Shown: positions 33,853-43,768, counted from the first letter of the stretch. The stretch is 64,000 nucleotides of DNA from Symbiodinium natans (GCA_905221605.1 CAJNDS010002458.1:254501-318500); one strand, 5' to 3'. The notes: generated by a model not told the origin, from the sequence alone. Numbers and translations: made by a program.

Positions 33853-33877
33853 GCCGTCGGCCGGTGGTTGGCGTTGT
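33853..33877 (+). CDS. phosphatase exon f, 25-base microexon
   Basis: It reads RRPVVGV, with split codons at both ends, between ACAATAG|GC and GTTGT|GCGG. The join to exon g makes VVGVVYDPY, the family strand GRPVVGVVYNP. Confidence 0.78.
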
Positions 33878-33913
33878 GCGGCCTGGCTGAAGGAGGTTAG
33901 GGTTCAGGGTTTA

Positions 33914-33992
33914 GGGTATATGTATATATGTATATATACACATAATATATATATATATACACATAATATATATATATATATGTATATGTATA
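33914..33992. repeat. TA-rich microsatellite
   Basis: ATATGTATATA and ACACATAATATATAT runs. Confidence 0.95.
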
Positions 33993-34739
33993 TGTACGCA
34001 TTAAAAGCCTCCTGTGCTTCTGAGCGGATATGTCGGTCATCATCATGTGTGGGTCCATCAAAGGTTTGCCTGACGGGCTTTGTAGTCATCAGTTGGGTGG
34101 GTTGAACTTTCCTTTCGCGGCTGGGTCATGTTGTGTTGGCCCTCTCAGCTCTATAGACAAAGCAACCCTAAGGCGAAGCGTGAGGGTATAGGTTTTAGGG
34201 TCTTGGGTTTAGGGTTTGGGGTTTACAGGGTTTGGTGATGTAGCACCTTGAGGCGGTTTCAGGCTGTTACCAGAAAGCTTGATGCACGGGACGATGACGA
34301 CACCTTTACTTTGCTTTGTGGTCGCTTCTCGAATTTGAGGTACCTTTGGGGTGCGTTGTAGCCGTCTTGAACAGAATTTGGGTTTTGGGGTTTAGGGTTG
34401 AGGGTTTAGGGTTACCCTAAACCCTATACCCTAAACCCTGAACCCTAAACCCTAAACCCTACATAGGGGTGAGTTACAGTGTAGGGGCTGGCCGTGCCGG
34501 CGGCCCCAAGGATCCGCGAAGACCTCCCGGGAGCCTCCCTAAGGCTTCCGATGCCGACAATATTGAATTTGGGTTTTGGGGCTTTGGGTTTCGGGTTTAG
34601 GGTTTAGGGTTTAGGGGGGCCTTGATAATTCGAATAGGGTGTTGGGGGGTTTTTTGTAGGATAGTTATCAAGGGACCACATAAGGGAATACCACTAGTAC
34701 TTACTGCGACCCGTATTTGAGGTGCCTGAGGACCTACAC

Positions 34740-34865
34740 CCCTAAACCCTAAACCCTAAACCCTAAACCCTAAACCCTAAACCCTAAACCCTAAACCCTA
34801 AACCCTAAACCCTAAACCCTAAACCCTAAACCCAAACCCTAAACCTTACCCCTAAACTCTAAACC
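34740..34865 (-). repeat. CCCTAAA array
   Basis: About 16 units. Confidence 0.96.
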
Positions 34866-34890
34866 CTGGAGCAGAGACCCGCCGGGCTAG

Positions 34891-34937
34891 GTATGATCCC
34901 TACGCTGACGAGCTCTTCGTGGCAGCCGAGGGCGAAG
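34891..34937 (+). CDS. phosphatase exon g
   Basis: After GGGCTAG|G it reads YDPYADELFVAAEGE, with GT donor GAAG|GTCACG. The following intron is the 8-kb one that holds the third gene. The next exon completes GEG-AYLNG. Confidence 0.9.
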
Positions 34938-34971
34938 GTCACGGGTGGGCCTTCTCCAGCTTGGGTAGCCC

Positions 34972-35076
34972 TTGGGGTCCATGTACCTGATTATTATATA
35001 CTTGGGCCCCAAAGTCCCAAAAGAGGAGGTACTTTAAGGCCCAAGTATTCCCTATTTGGGTACCTGGACCCATGGG
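34972..35076. mobile_element. MITE family A
   Basis: TGGGGTCCATGTACCTGA and TGGGTACCTGGACCCA ends, interior CTTGGGCCCCAAAGTCC. Confidence 0.75.
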
Positions 35077-35120
35077 GTAGAGGGGTTAGGGCTCAGAGGG
35101 CTTAGGGTTTAGGCATCAGG

Positions 35121-35400
35121 GTTCAGGGAGTAGGGTTTAGGGTTCAGGGTTTTGTGGTTTAGGGTTCTGAAGGGGTTATGAATGGTTTGCGGGGTTTAGG
35201 TTTACGAAGGGGACAATGCGGCCCCCTCGCATCCCTCAATTACTAGACATATGCAACCCGCAGCCCCGCCGTTATACGGAGTCTTTTGGATCTGCCCTTT
35301 CATGGGTAATGTTATGCAGCGTTAAAAGTACCCTAAGCAAGGTTATAACTAGAAGAGTTACATGTAACGCCCCTCAACCCTCAACCCTCAACCCTAAACC
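35121..35400. other. unique intron sequence
   Basis: A 62-codon + frame at 35216-35404 runs into CCCTAAA units. It lacks support as a gene. Confidence 0.3.
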
Positions 35401-35712
35401 CTAACCCCTGCTCCTAACCACCCAGAAATATGAGATGGGCATCTGCCTCAGGGAGTGCGGTTTCGGGCTTACGGAGTTTTCCTGGTACCCCAAACCCCAC
35501 ACATGCGTCAGATACTGCCCCCCCCCCCCCACATGTACAGTAAACCCCACAAAGTTGGAAACCTTTGTAAGGACAAATAGTGCTGGGATTCCCTACACTT
35601 TGCTCTTAGGGATTGAGGCTATTGAGTTTCCAACTTTTTGGCTTCTACTATAGATAAAGTTTGGTTACAGTCATCTTAAGGCCTTATTATGACTTATGAA
35701 GGACTGTTACAG

Positions 35713-35733
35713 GGGGGGGGGGGGGGGGGGGGC
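35713..35733. repeat. poly-G tract
   Basis: About 20 G. Confidence 0.95.
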
Positions 35734-35925
35734 GGCAGTACGCAACATATGCGCGGGCTATAGAAAACAAAGGGTGGATTCGCCCCAACCCTAAACCCCA
35801 AAGCCTAAACCCTAAACCCTAAGACCTTGTGAAAACCCTAAACCCTAAACCCTAATACCCTAAATCGCAGCCATCGAGGATCCAGGGTTCCCTGCGCTGA
35901 CTAAAATTGTCCAAAAAGCGCGGCC

Positions 35926-35964
35926 ATGGAATCTTCGGAGGCCTTCAAAGTCCTGCAGGCCGAG
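35926..35964 (+). CDS. helix-rich protein exon 1, start codon
   Basis: It reads MESSEAFKVLQAE, with GT donor GCCGAG|GTGGGC, phase 0. Confidence 0.72.
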
Positions 35965-36104
35965 GTGGGCGGGCTTCCGAAAATATCCTGTAGGTCCTAT
36001 AGGGGTGCTTATAAGGGAGGGTTTGGGGTTTAAGGTTTAGGTTTAGGGTTTAGGGTTTAGGGTTTAGGGATCAGGGTTTAGGGTTTAGGGTTGTTCATGG
36101 GGGG

Positions 36105-36190
36105 TAGGTACCTAGGGAACCTTAGGGAGCCTTAGGGAGTAGTGGGGAGTATTTGGAACCGTGGGTTACATACCCCTTGAACCCCGCTGC
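36105..36190. mobile_element. dispersed element family J
   Basis: GGTACCTAGGGAACCTTAGG, GAGCCTTAGGGAGTAGTGGG and GGGTTACATACCCCTTGAAC recur at 49368-49435, 53828-53915 and, inverted, 63222-63325. Confidence 0.65.
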
Positions 36191-36334
36191 CTTAAACTCC
36201 CAAGAGCCGATATGAACCCCGATAAACCCCTCTAAAAACCTGTATGAACCCCGATAAGCTGCTATAGACCCCTATAAACCCCCATAAGCCCTGTATAAAC
36301 CCGTAAACACACCTATAATGACCCTGTAAACGCT

Positions 36335-36512
36335 ATGACCCCCTATGAACCCTATGAACCCTATGAACCCTATGAACCCTATGAACCCTATGAACCCTAT
36401 GAACCCTATGAACCCTATGAACCCTATGAACCCTATGAACCCTATGAACCCTATGAACCCTATGAACCCTATGAACCCTATGAACCCTATGAACCCTATG
36501 AACCCTATGAGC
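36335..36512. repeat. 9-bp array CCCTATGAA
   Basis: About 19 perfect copies. It is a telomere-unit relative (CCCTAAA with TG inserted). Frames of Tyr-Glu-Pro or Arg-Val-His come from it. Confidence 0.97.
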
Positions 36513-36555
36513 CCTAAACCCTAAATCCCAAACCCCTGTGTTGGGAAATGCCGAG

Positions 36556-36597
36556 GTGGCCTCCCTCAGGGAGCGCCTTGACATCGTGGTCTCGAAG
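36556..36597 (+). CDS. helix-rich protein exon 2
   Basis: It reads VASLRERLDIVVSK between TGCCGAG|G and TCGAAG|GTGGG, phase 0 at both ends. Confidence 0.75.
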
Positions 36598-37215
36598 GTG
36601 GGTTATTAAGTGTAGGGGTTTCGGTTCCTATAGCCCTTAACCCTAAACCTATATACAGGGTTCAGGGTTCAGGGTTTAGGGTTTAGGGTTTAGGGTTTAG
36701 GGTTTAGGGTTTAGGGCTTAGGGAGGTAGTCGGTTCTCCTTAAAGCTGTTGGGGGGGTATTTGGGAAGTTCTGTGGCTGTGTTTGGGTCGCGAGGTTTCG
36801 TCTAACACTTGGAACCACAAGGGTGCTGCCCCATCTATCTTTGTGGTTCTTTACTGTAACTTTAGGTCCTTAGCCTTTTTGGGTTTTTTGGGTTTCTTTA
36901 AGAAGGCAGCTAAAAAAATAGTTTATAGCTGCCCTGCTAAGTGCAGCCAAGCTATGATTGGTCAAAGCAGGGTTTGGGGCTTCAGGCTTTTGCGGGCTTC
37001 TTCGTGCTTTCCCTGAAAGGCCATCTACAGCCCCTGAATAGTCAGCCCAAGATGCAAAGCCTCCAAGCCCTAAGAACCCAAAAAGTCCCAAACAAAACCC
37101 AAACCAAAAAAAAAAAAGTCTAAAGGAAACCCTAAACCCTCAACCCTAAACACTCAACCCTAAACCCTAAACCCGGTGCAGCAACCCTGGTAACACTGAC
37201 GACCCCGAACCGCAG

Positions 37216-37300
37216 GTGTCCGTGCTCGGCCGAACGCAGGAGCTGTGCCAGCAACTCGAGGGGGAAGCCCACTTACAGCTGGCGCGCCTGCATAGCGAGG
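37216..37300 (+). CDS. helix-rich protein exon 3
   Basis: After ACCGCAG|G it reads VSVLGRTQELCQQLEGEAHL, then QLARLHSE. GC donor GAGG|GCCGC, phase 1. Confidence 0.8.
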
Positions 37301-37549
37301 GCCGCACCTTGATAGCCTTCAGATGACCAACAAGTAGGGTTTAGGGTTTAGGGTTTCGGGTTTAGGGTTTAGGGTTTAGGGTTTTTAGGGTTTTTAGGGT
37401 TTTTAGGGTTTCGGGTATAGGGTTTAGGGTTATAGGGCTTGGGGCATTTCAAGGGAGGACTCGGGGTGGATGTCTTTAAGGTATCTTACAGGGGTATATG
37501 TCGGAGATTCCCTGAACTTCACCTATTCATCCTATGCCCTTAGGGGTCT

Positions 37550-37716
37550 AGGCTTTAGGGTTTATAGGGTTTATAGGGTTTATGGGGCTTATGGGGTTTA
37601 TAGGGTTTATAGGGTTTATAGGGTTTATAGGGTTTACAGGGTTTATAGGGTTTATAGGGTTTATGGGGTTTATAGGGTTTATAGGGTTTATAGGGTTTAT
37701 AGGGTTTATAGGATTT
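37550..37716. repeat. 9-bp array TTTATAGGG
   Basis: About 18 copies with TTTATGGGG and TTTACAGGG variants. It is another expanded-unit relative of TTTAGGG. Confidence 0.97.
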
Positions 37717-37750
37717 AGGGTTAGGGCGTTTCCGGCCCATACTGTATCGC

Positions 37751-37855
37751 CAAGGGTCCGGGTACCCAAATAGGGAATACTAGGGCCTTAAAGTACCTCC
37801 TCTTTTGGGACTTTGGGGCCCAAGTATATAAACATGAGGTACATGGATCCTTAGG
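37751..37855. mobile_element. MITE family A
   Basis: AGGGTCCGGGTACCC and GAGGTACATGGATCCTTA ends with the usual TTTGGGGCCCAAGTA interior. Confidence 0.8.
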
Positions 37856-38026
37856 GTATGTACTTTTATGGTTCACGGGTTGGTTGGAATGGGCAATCTT
37901 TCCCAGTCTTTCAAGGTACGTCTAAACCCTAAACCCTCACCCGGACTCACCCCCAAACCATAAACTAAACCCTAAACCCTAAAGCCTAAACCCTTAACCC
38001 TAAACCCTAAACCCTACACTCCCAAG

Positions 38027-38118
38027 GACCCACTGCCGAAACCTCGCCGGCCTCGGCGCACGGCGTGGACTCGCCGCTGCTGGCGCTGCTGCACGTGGCG
38101 ATGGGCCTGCTCCTCGAG
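38027..38118 (+). CDS. helix-rich protein exon 4
   Basis: After TCCCAAG|G it completes a Gly and reads PTAETSPASAHGVDSPLLAL, then LHVAMGLLLE. GT donor GAG|GTCCAC. Confidence 0.78.
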
Positions 38119-38179
38119 GTCCACAGCGGGTGGCCTGGTTCGCTTTGTCGGATGTGTTGCTTGATTTTGTTTAGTTTTT

Positions 38180-38248
38180 AGGGTTTAATTAGGGTTTAGG
38201 GTTTAGGGTTTAGGGTTTAGGGTTTAGGGGTTTAGGGTTTAGTTGAAG
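38180..38248 (+). repeat. TTTAGGG array
   Basis: About 9 units in intron 4 of the helix-rich gene. A second array (10 units) lies at 38350-38418. Confidence 0.95.
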
Positions 38249-38429
38249 GCCAACCCAGGTGGTCCAAAGATGTCCACCGGCTCGCCTCACCCACCTCACC
38301 ACTGTCGCTAAATTGCAACTTAAAACTTTTTGGGTATTCCTCCTTTTCTTAGGGTTTAGGGTTTAGGGTTTAGGGTTTAGGGTTTAGGGTTTAGGGTTTA
38401 GGGTTTAGGGTTTAGGGAGACTGAGCCCT

Positions 38430-38651
38430 AAGGTCCATGTACAGACGGCGTACTTGGGCCATACAGTGCCTCCTATTTGGGGAATCTACAGGGTGGGGCC
38501 CCCTAGTTATAAGTAGAGTTATAAGGGCCCTAAATTGGGTTATAAGGACCCTAAGTTAGGTTATAAGTCCCTTAACTACAGTTAGTATAGTAAGGGGGCC
38601 CCACCCTGTAGGGCCCAGGTACAGAATATTGAGGTACATGGACCCTTAGGG
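38430..38651. mobile_element. MITE family A interrupted by a family B element
   Basis: The family A ends AAGGTCCATGTAC and GTACATGGACCCTTA are 220 bp apart, not about 100, because a complete family B copy sits inside at 38488-38609. Confidence 0.87.
38488..38609. mobile_element. MITE family B (inserted in family A)
   Basis: TA|CAGGGTGGGGCCCCCT ... AGGGGGCCCCACCCTG|TA, with TA duplicated at the target. Confidence 0.92.
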
Positions 38652-39121
38652 TCTTGTAGGAACACACTACGGCTTGACCTTCGTGATTCCTTCTTGTTCT
38701 TGGACAAGCAAGGTCACCAAATCACCAGTACTACCCACTGCCACTTAGCAGCTGAGTGAGCACACTTTACGCTTTTTGGGGGATACTCTTCAAAAGCTGA
38801 AAGTGTGCACTTTTTTGAGGTGCTTATGAACTCAGCAACCAAGGTCACCACATAGCCACCATGGCCGGAGCCCGGCGCAGCCGGAGCTCTTTCAACCGCT
38901 CGTCCCAGAGGTGGCGTCGGTCCCCATCCACTCGGTCTTTCCACAGCTGTCGGATTCCGGGAGGAGTGTCCGAGAGGCTTGGGGGACTGAGGGTTTAGGG
39001 TTAGAATGGTTTAGGGTAGTTTAGGGTTTAGGGTCCAGGGTTAGAAGTGTTCACCCCTAAACCCTAAACCCTACACCCTTAAACCCTTAAACCCTAAACC
39101 CGAAGCCCTAAAGTTTATAAG

Positions 39122-39238
39122 GGTTTCGGGTTGCTCCGGGAGGCGGAGGCACAGCTGTCGAACACACTGGAAGTGGGTGGCCGTGCCTTGGGGCAGGGGA
39201 CCTGGGCCACCGCCTACCGGCAGGCTCTTTGGGTCGAG
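39122..39238 (+). CDS. helix-rich protein exon 5
   Basis: After TTATAAG|G, 39 codons read GFGLLREAEAQLSNTLEVGG, then RALGQGTWATAYRQALWVE. GT donor GTCGAG|GTTGAG. Confidence 0.8.
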
Positions 39239-39600
39239 GTTGAGGGCCTAAACCCAGACCCTAAACCCTAAACCCTAAACCCTAAACCCTAAACCCTTGA
39301 CCCTAAACCCAACTTTGGGTCGAGGTTGAGGGCTTTTTAAGGTTCTGGGTTGGCCCTTGGGGAGGTTTCTGTATCTGAGACCTGTTTTCCCACCTTTTTT
39401 TTTGTTTTTTTTTTGTTTTTTTTTTTTTTTTTTGGGGGGGGTGGTTTGGACCAAAAGGGTACCCTTCTTAATCCTGGTTTACTCTTGAGTCTAGGTACAG
39501 TTCCTTGAATCCTTAGAAATCCCATATGCCTTAGTCACCCTGTGGAACCCGAAACGTCCTGACCCTAAACCCGAAACCCTAAACCCTAGGAACCGTCTCC

Positions 39601-39752
39601 ACTTGGAGGTTCATGGCACCTACTAACCAAGTAGAACTGTACTTATAATCCTACTTATAATTGGGATAGCCCCTATAAGGCCCTTTAGGGGTATTATAAG
39701 TAGGGTTGTAAGTTCAGTTACAATTGGTTAATAAGTACCATGAACCTCCAAG
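39601..39752. mobile_element. MITE family C, abutting an exon
   Basis: ACTTGGAGGTTCATGGCAC to GTACCATGAACCTCCAAG. The element ends three bases before the next exon, so its edge helps form the acceptor AAGCAG|G. Confidence 0.87.
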
Positions 39753-39755
39753 CAG

Positions 39756-39842
39756 GCCACGGGCCAAAGGAAGCAGGCGCTGCGCCTGCTCTGCGAGCTG
39801 GGCATCGTCACCCAGCGGGAGCTCTCTGACGACTTGACGCAG
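39756..39842 (+). CDS. helix-rich protein exon 6
   Basis: It reads ATGQRKQALRLLCELGIVTQ, then RELSDDLTQ, with GC donor ACGCAG|GCTCG. Confidence 0.8.
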
Positions 39843-39897
39843 GCTCGAGTATCCTACTATTTGCACCCTAAACCCTAAACCCTCAACCCTAAACCCT

Positions 39898-39983
39898 CAA
39901 CCCAAATCTTCCTTATAAGGGCAATACAGGGATTTTGTTTATTTATTTATTTTTTTTTTTTTGGGGGGGGGGGGGGGGGCGGG

Positions 39984-40018
<35 letters not shown>

Positions 40019-40075
40019 CGGGGGGGGGGGGGGGGGGCGGGGGGGGAGGGGGTTCTTAAGCGCATAGTAGTATCT
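39898..40075. mobile_element. MITE family E with internal poly-G
   Basis: ATCTTCCTTATAAGGGCAAT to GGTTCTTAAGCGCATAGTAG, with a run of about 85 mostly G bases (39963-40048) in the middle. Confidence 0.65.
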
Positions 40076-40341
40076 GGGCTTGTCTTAACTGGAATTGGCC
40101 TCTAACCCCTAAGCCTTACAGCCTAGCCCGATTTGGTAGCTTGGGCAGCTGATGTCATACACACCTCGACCTTGGGCATTCGTGTGAGGCGTACGCAAGG
40201 GTCATCATGTCTATCCATTTCATCTTATGGTAAACACACCTACAGTAGCATGTTCTGGTAAAGCGCATTCTGCTACGTAAGGCTCAGAGATGCCAAATTA
40301 AGGAATGACAAATTCAAGCCTAAACGCCAAATCCTAACCCT

Positions 40342-40465
40342 ACCTGGAGGTTCAGGGTACTTAATAACCCAATTATAAATGTACCAATAACCCAATTCTA
40401 ACCCCACTAGGGCACTTCTGAGTGCAGTTCGCATTGGGTTATAAGTACCCTGAACCTCCAAGTAG
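40342..40465. mobile_element. MITE family C
   Basis: TACCTGGAGGTTCAGGGTAC to GTACCCTGAACCTCCAAGTA. Confidence 0.85.
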
Positions 40466-40471
40466 ACGCCG

Positions 40472-40548
40472 GTTTAGGGTTTAGGGTTTAGGGTTTAGGG
40501 TTTAGGGTTTAGGGTTTAGGGTTTAGGGTTTAGGGTTTAGGGTTTAGG
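40472..40548 (+). repeat. TTTAGGG array
   Basis: About 11 perfect units. Confidence 0.97.
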
Positions 40549-40572
40549 GCCGACAGCCCTCCCCCATCCCAG

Positions 40573-40650
40573 GTCTGCGCGGAGCACGTGGAGGACTGCG
40601 TGCAAATTGCCGAGGAGATCCTGAGGCATTGGCCCCCAGAGACCCGGCAG
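40573..40650 (+). CDS. helix-rich protein exon 7
   Basis: After CATCCCAG|G it reads VCAEHVEDCVQIAEEILRHW, then PPETRQ. GC donor CGGCAG|GCGC, phase 0. Confidence 0.82.
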
Positions 40651-41038
40651 GCGCTATTTGGACCATTTTTCTGCTTTCTGTTATGGGGGTTTTCGAAGTT
40701 CGGGGTACCTTCTTGGGGTCCTGATGAGTAAGGGAATCCTACTATTTGGGGGGTCTAGTTTTAGGGGTACCCCATTTTCGTAAGCCGCCTTATTGAGGTA
40801 AGAGGACAATTCGTTTTGCCTCTAAACCCTATAAGCCACACACCCTACTTGGAGTCAGTATTTTACTTAGGGCCCAATTCAATTATAAGTACATTGCTTA
40901 GAACCCACTCGGAAGCCTTTCAAGTGGCCCTAATATGATGACAACACAGTTCCATTTGAGATTAAACTTAGGGTTTAGGGTTTAGGGTTTAGGGTCTTGG
41001 AGGGCTAATTTTTCAGCGCGCTTCAAGCGTCAACCTAG

Positions 41039-41095
41039 GCAGAGGGGCAGCCGCCACAGGAAGCAGCTCGCATGTACTTTCAGGACCGCCTGAAG
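41039..41095 (+). CDS. helix-rich protein exon 8
   Basis: After CAACCTAG|G it reads AEGQPPQEAARMYFQDRLK. GC donor CTGAAG|GCCATG. Confidence 0.72.
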
Positions 41096-41228
41096 GCCAT
41101 GTGTCTTGGCCGTGCTACTCACTTCCTTCATGGATTTTTTTGATCGTTAAAAAGCTATTTAGGGACAAGTAAGCCTAATCAAGGGTTTGTTAAGGGGGGA
41201 ACCTACGAGTAGTCTTCGCTAGTTCGTC

Positions 41229-41340
41229 TTGGTACCCCAGTGGCACCCTGTACCCTTTTTTGGGGGTTTGGGTTCCCTTCTAAAGTAACCAACCCCAAAA
41301 CGGGGTATTACCATGTGGCTACTGGACTACCAAGCAGTGG
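41229..41340. mobile_element. MITE family G
   Basis: TTGGTACCCCAGTGGCACCC at the left, GTGGCTACTGGACTACCAAG at the right. Confidence 0.6.
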
Positions 41341-41507
41341 AAGTGTTCATGTATGCAAGATCCTTCTAAGAAGCCGACGCGGGTGGGCATGCTGTTTGGC
41401 AGAGGTGTGTGTGTGTGTGTGGGTAAGGCACCCACCTACCAAAAGACCCATAACGTGGGAAAAGACGGTTTCGACCCAAGTGAAACCCTTAAAGCCCGTA
41501 CCTGCTC

Positions 41508-41607
41508 CCTAAACCCTAAACCCTAAACCCTAAACCCCAAACCCCAAACCCTAAACCCTAAACCCTAAACCCTAAACCCTAAACCCTAAACCCTAAACCC
41601 TAAACCC
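41508..41607 (-). repeat. CCCTAAA array
   Basis: About 14 units running up to the acceptor of exon 9. Confidence 0.97.
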
Positions 41608-41610
41608 AAG

Positions 41611-41640
41611 GTATATGCAGAAGGCTCCCTACATGCCATC
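41611..41640 (+). CDS. helix-rich protein exon 9
   Basis: It reads VYAEGSLHAI between ACCCAAG|G and the textbook donor ATC|GTGAGT. Reading through instead gives a TGA five codons on. Confidence 0.62.
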
Positions 41641-41717
41641 GTGAGTGGAGCCGTATTCTGATCACCTGCGCGCTGAATCCGGCTCTGCGCGTCCATGATG
41701 CCTTCAAAAGTACTCTG

Positions 41718-41872
41718 GTAAGGGTTTAGGGTTTAGGGTTTAGGGTTCAGGGTTTAGGGTTCAGGGTTTAGGGTTCAGGGTTTAGGGTTTAGGGTTTAGG
41801 GTTTAGGGTTTAGGGTTCAGGGTTTAGGGTTCAGGCTTCAGGGTTTAGGGTTTAGGGTTTAGGGTTAGGTAC
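41718..41872 (+). repeat. TTTAGGG / TTCAGGG array
   Basis: About 22 units, with TTCAGGG and TTTAGGG alternating in part. Confidence 0.95.
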
Positions 41873-42019
41873 TCTGGAAGGGTTTAAGGTTTAGGGTTCA
41901 GGGTGTAGGGTACGCATAGTTAGATAAAGCTGAGGTGAAGGGAAATCCTATCTATCCGGAGCAGGGTCCAACAGCCTAGAAAGCCTGGAACCCCAACACC
42001 CCTAACATCCAGTAACCAG

Positions 42020-42070
42020 GTCGGCGGACGGATTTTGAGCTGCTCCATACCGCGAGCACTCTCACCCTAA
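42020..42070 (+). CDS. helix-rich protein exon 10, tentative C-terminus
   Basis: After GTAACCAG|G it reads VGGRILSCSIPRALSP, then TAA. The stop is the first repeat unit after the exon (CCC TAA ACT). Confidence 0.45.
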   Translation, partial: VGGRILSCSIPRALSP

Positions 42071-42571
42071 ACTCTAAACCCTAAATAACCCTAAACCTGA
42101 ACCCTAAACCCTGAACATTTATTTTTCATCCTAAACGAAGCCGTTTAAACCGCAACGCCCCGTCAAGTCCAACTCCCCCTCCGCGCCCCTCAAATTGGCC
42201 CCCAGCTTGATACAGGGTTGATTTAACAGGGTTTAGGATGTAGGGTTTAGGGTTTAGTGTTCAGGGGTTTGGCCTTTTTAGCGCCGGCTTTGCCCTTACT
42301 GAGGGTTTACGGGATCAGAATTTAGGTTTTAGGCTTGAGGAAAAACACGGAGAGACACAAAGCGTTGATGGGATTCAGGGTCTAAACCCTAAACCCTAAA
42401 CCCTGAACCCTGAAAGCTGAACCCGACGAATTCAAGACCTCGACCTTGTGTTGCCTCCCTACCACCAAAATCAACTCTGAAAATCAAAACCCCCCTAAGC
42501 CCTGCTGCAGGGACAGGCGGCCCTCCAAGGTTTAGGGCTTTGGGTTTAGGGTAGGGTTTAGGGTTTAATGT

Positions 42572-42864
42572 TGCACCCTGTTTAGTATTGGCCCCCTCTT
42601 TAAAGACAAACTGGCCGAATTATTCAGGACACGCTGACTGTTTGGGAGTCCCTCTTTAAAGACAAATCGTCCGGGCGCCGTAAGAAAATTCCATGTGGCG
42701 CGCCTTTAAAAAAGATAACCGGGCATCGCTGCCCCTTTTGAACCTATCTAAACTCCTCCCAATTAAAATCATATGAGCCCCGGGGGCCGTGTAATCAGGC
42801 TCCCATCCACGCCTCGACTGTTCAGGGGGGGGGGGGGGGGCCCCCACACTAAACAGGGTGCAAC
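42572..42864. mobile_element. MITE family L inserted in a telomere-type array
   Basis: Ends ATGTTGCACCCTGTTTAGT and ACTAAACAGGGTGCAACAT are exact inverse repeats. The junctions read GGGTTTA|ATGTT and AACAT|TAGGGTTT, so one TTTAGGG unit was cut at its TA and the TA duplicated. A 63-codon frame inside has no transposase feature. Confidence 0.92.
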
Positions 42865-42941
42865 ATTAGGGTTTAGGGTTTAGGGTTTAGGGTTTAGGGT
42901 TTAGGGTTTAGAGCCCTAAGCCCTGAACGGAGCGATTGCAG

Positions 42942-42970
42942 GCGCCTATCTCAACGGCGAGCGGATTCAG
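42942..42970 (+). CDS. phosphatase exon h, 29-base microexon
   Basis: After GATTGCAG|GC it reads AYLNGERIQ, joining exon g as EGEG-AYLNGERIQ, the family GxGAFLNG motif. GC donor CAG|GCCGAC. Confidence 0.88.
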
Positions 42971-43232
42971 GCCGACAGCCCTTAACTTAAATGCCAATCC
43001 CGGAACCCTACTTGGGCTCTATACACCCTGTAAACGAAGCTCGAAACCCTAAACCCCTAAACCCCCAGGGCCCTGTGTAAACTCTAAAGCCCAAAGCCTA
43101 AGCAGAGCTCTGAACACTACACTCTCCACCCTTTCTCACCCCCCAAACCCTAATTATACCCTGAACCTTGAAACCCTAAACTAAGCCCTGTACTCTGAAC
43201 CCTGAAGCCCTAGATGCTAAACCTGCAAGACG

Positions 43233-43456
43233 GCTGGATTGTACTTGGAGGTTTCAGGGACACCAACAACCCAACTACCTTTCTGTACGTAGCACCCACC
43301 GTTAGGCTCTTGAAGCCCTAAACCCCAAACCCCAAACCCTAAACCCTAAACCCTAAACCCCAAACCCTAAACCCCAAACCCTAAACCCTAAACCCTAAAC
43401 CTGCTAATATGGGTTAAGGTCGGGTTGTACTTGGGTTAGGAAGTACCATGAAGTAA
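43233..43456. mobile_element. MITE family C, interrupted by CCCTAAA units
   Basis: GTACTTGGAGGTTTCAGGG at the left, AAGTACCATGAAGTA at the right. About 90 bp of CCCTAAA/CCCCAAA repeat (43316-43402) sits inside. Confidence 0.6.
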
Positions 43457-43522
43457 ACCCTACACCCTAAACCCTAAACCCTAAACCCTAAACCCTAAAC
43501 CCTAAACCCTAAACCCTAAACC
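43457..43522 (-). repeat. CCCTAAA array
   Basis: About 9 units. Confidence 0.95.
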
Positions 43523-43672
43523 CCTCCAAGCAGGGCGTTTGCAAGCCCTGGAGGCCCAGAGCTCCTAGGGTTGAGGGTTTTGGGTTTAAGGGTTTTAGGG
43601 TTTTAGGGTTTAGGGTTTAGGGTTTAGGGTTTACGGTTTTTAGGGTGTAGGGTTTAGGGTTCCTGCGCAGGG

Positions 43673-43768
43673 ATGACACGCACAAATCGAGAAGTGTACC
43701 ATCCCTGCCACGTCAAGTACATTCGCCTTCGCGACACCTACTCCTTGTGTGTCGCTATTGGCGTTTAG
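43673..43768 (+). CDS. candidate exon inside a phosphatase intron
   Basis: After CTGCGCAG|GG the frame reads MTRTNREVYHPCHVKYIRL, then RDTYSLCVAIGV, and a TAG. It does not fit the phosphatase. It may be another resident coding piece. Confidence 0.4.
   Translation: MTRTNREVYHPCHVKYIRLRDTYSLCVAIGV

Larger units (their letters stand above)
35926..42070 (+). other. novel helix-rich protein gene, span of reconstructed exons
   Basis: Ten exons sum to 678 bases, exactly 226 codons including the stop, with every phase agreeing. The start ATG sits in GGCCATGG and has an in-frame TAA 15 bases upstream. The product begins MESSEAFKVLQAEVASLRER with heptad-like leucines (coiled coil, residues about 5-50). 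Residues about 55-90 are a Ser/Ala stretch then a hydrophobic helix (PLLALLHVAMGLLLE). Residues about 87-155 are two amphipathic helices (LLREAEAQLSNTLEV, then TAYRQALWVEATGQRKQALR) that recall a TPR hairpin. The rest is helical (EHVEDCVQIAEEILRHW). No enzyme motif is seen and I do not recognise the family; a scaffold role is only a guess. It lies wholly within one intron of the phosphatase gene on the same strand. The C-terminus is the least sure part. Confidence 0.72.

Noticed and set aside
36333-37773. Tyr-Glu-Pro, Arg-Val-His, Asn-Pro-Ile and Gly-Phe-Ile repeat proteins
   Set aside because: Nine-base telomere-like arrays.
43247-43560. GRLQALEAQSS or GVCKPW at 43533 as the missing phosphatase piece
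   Set aside because: Length and phase do not fit the gap between GERIQ and FELGY, and the family pattern is absent.
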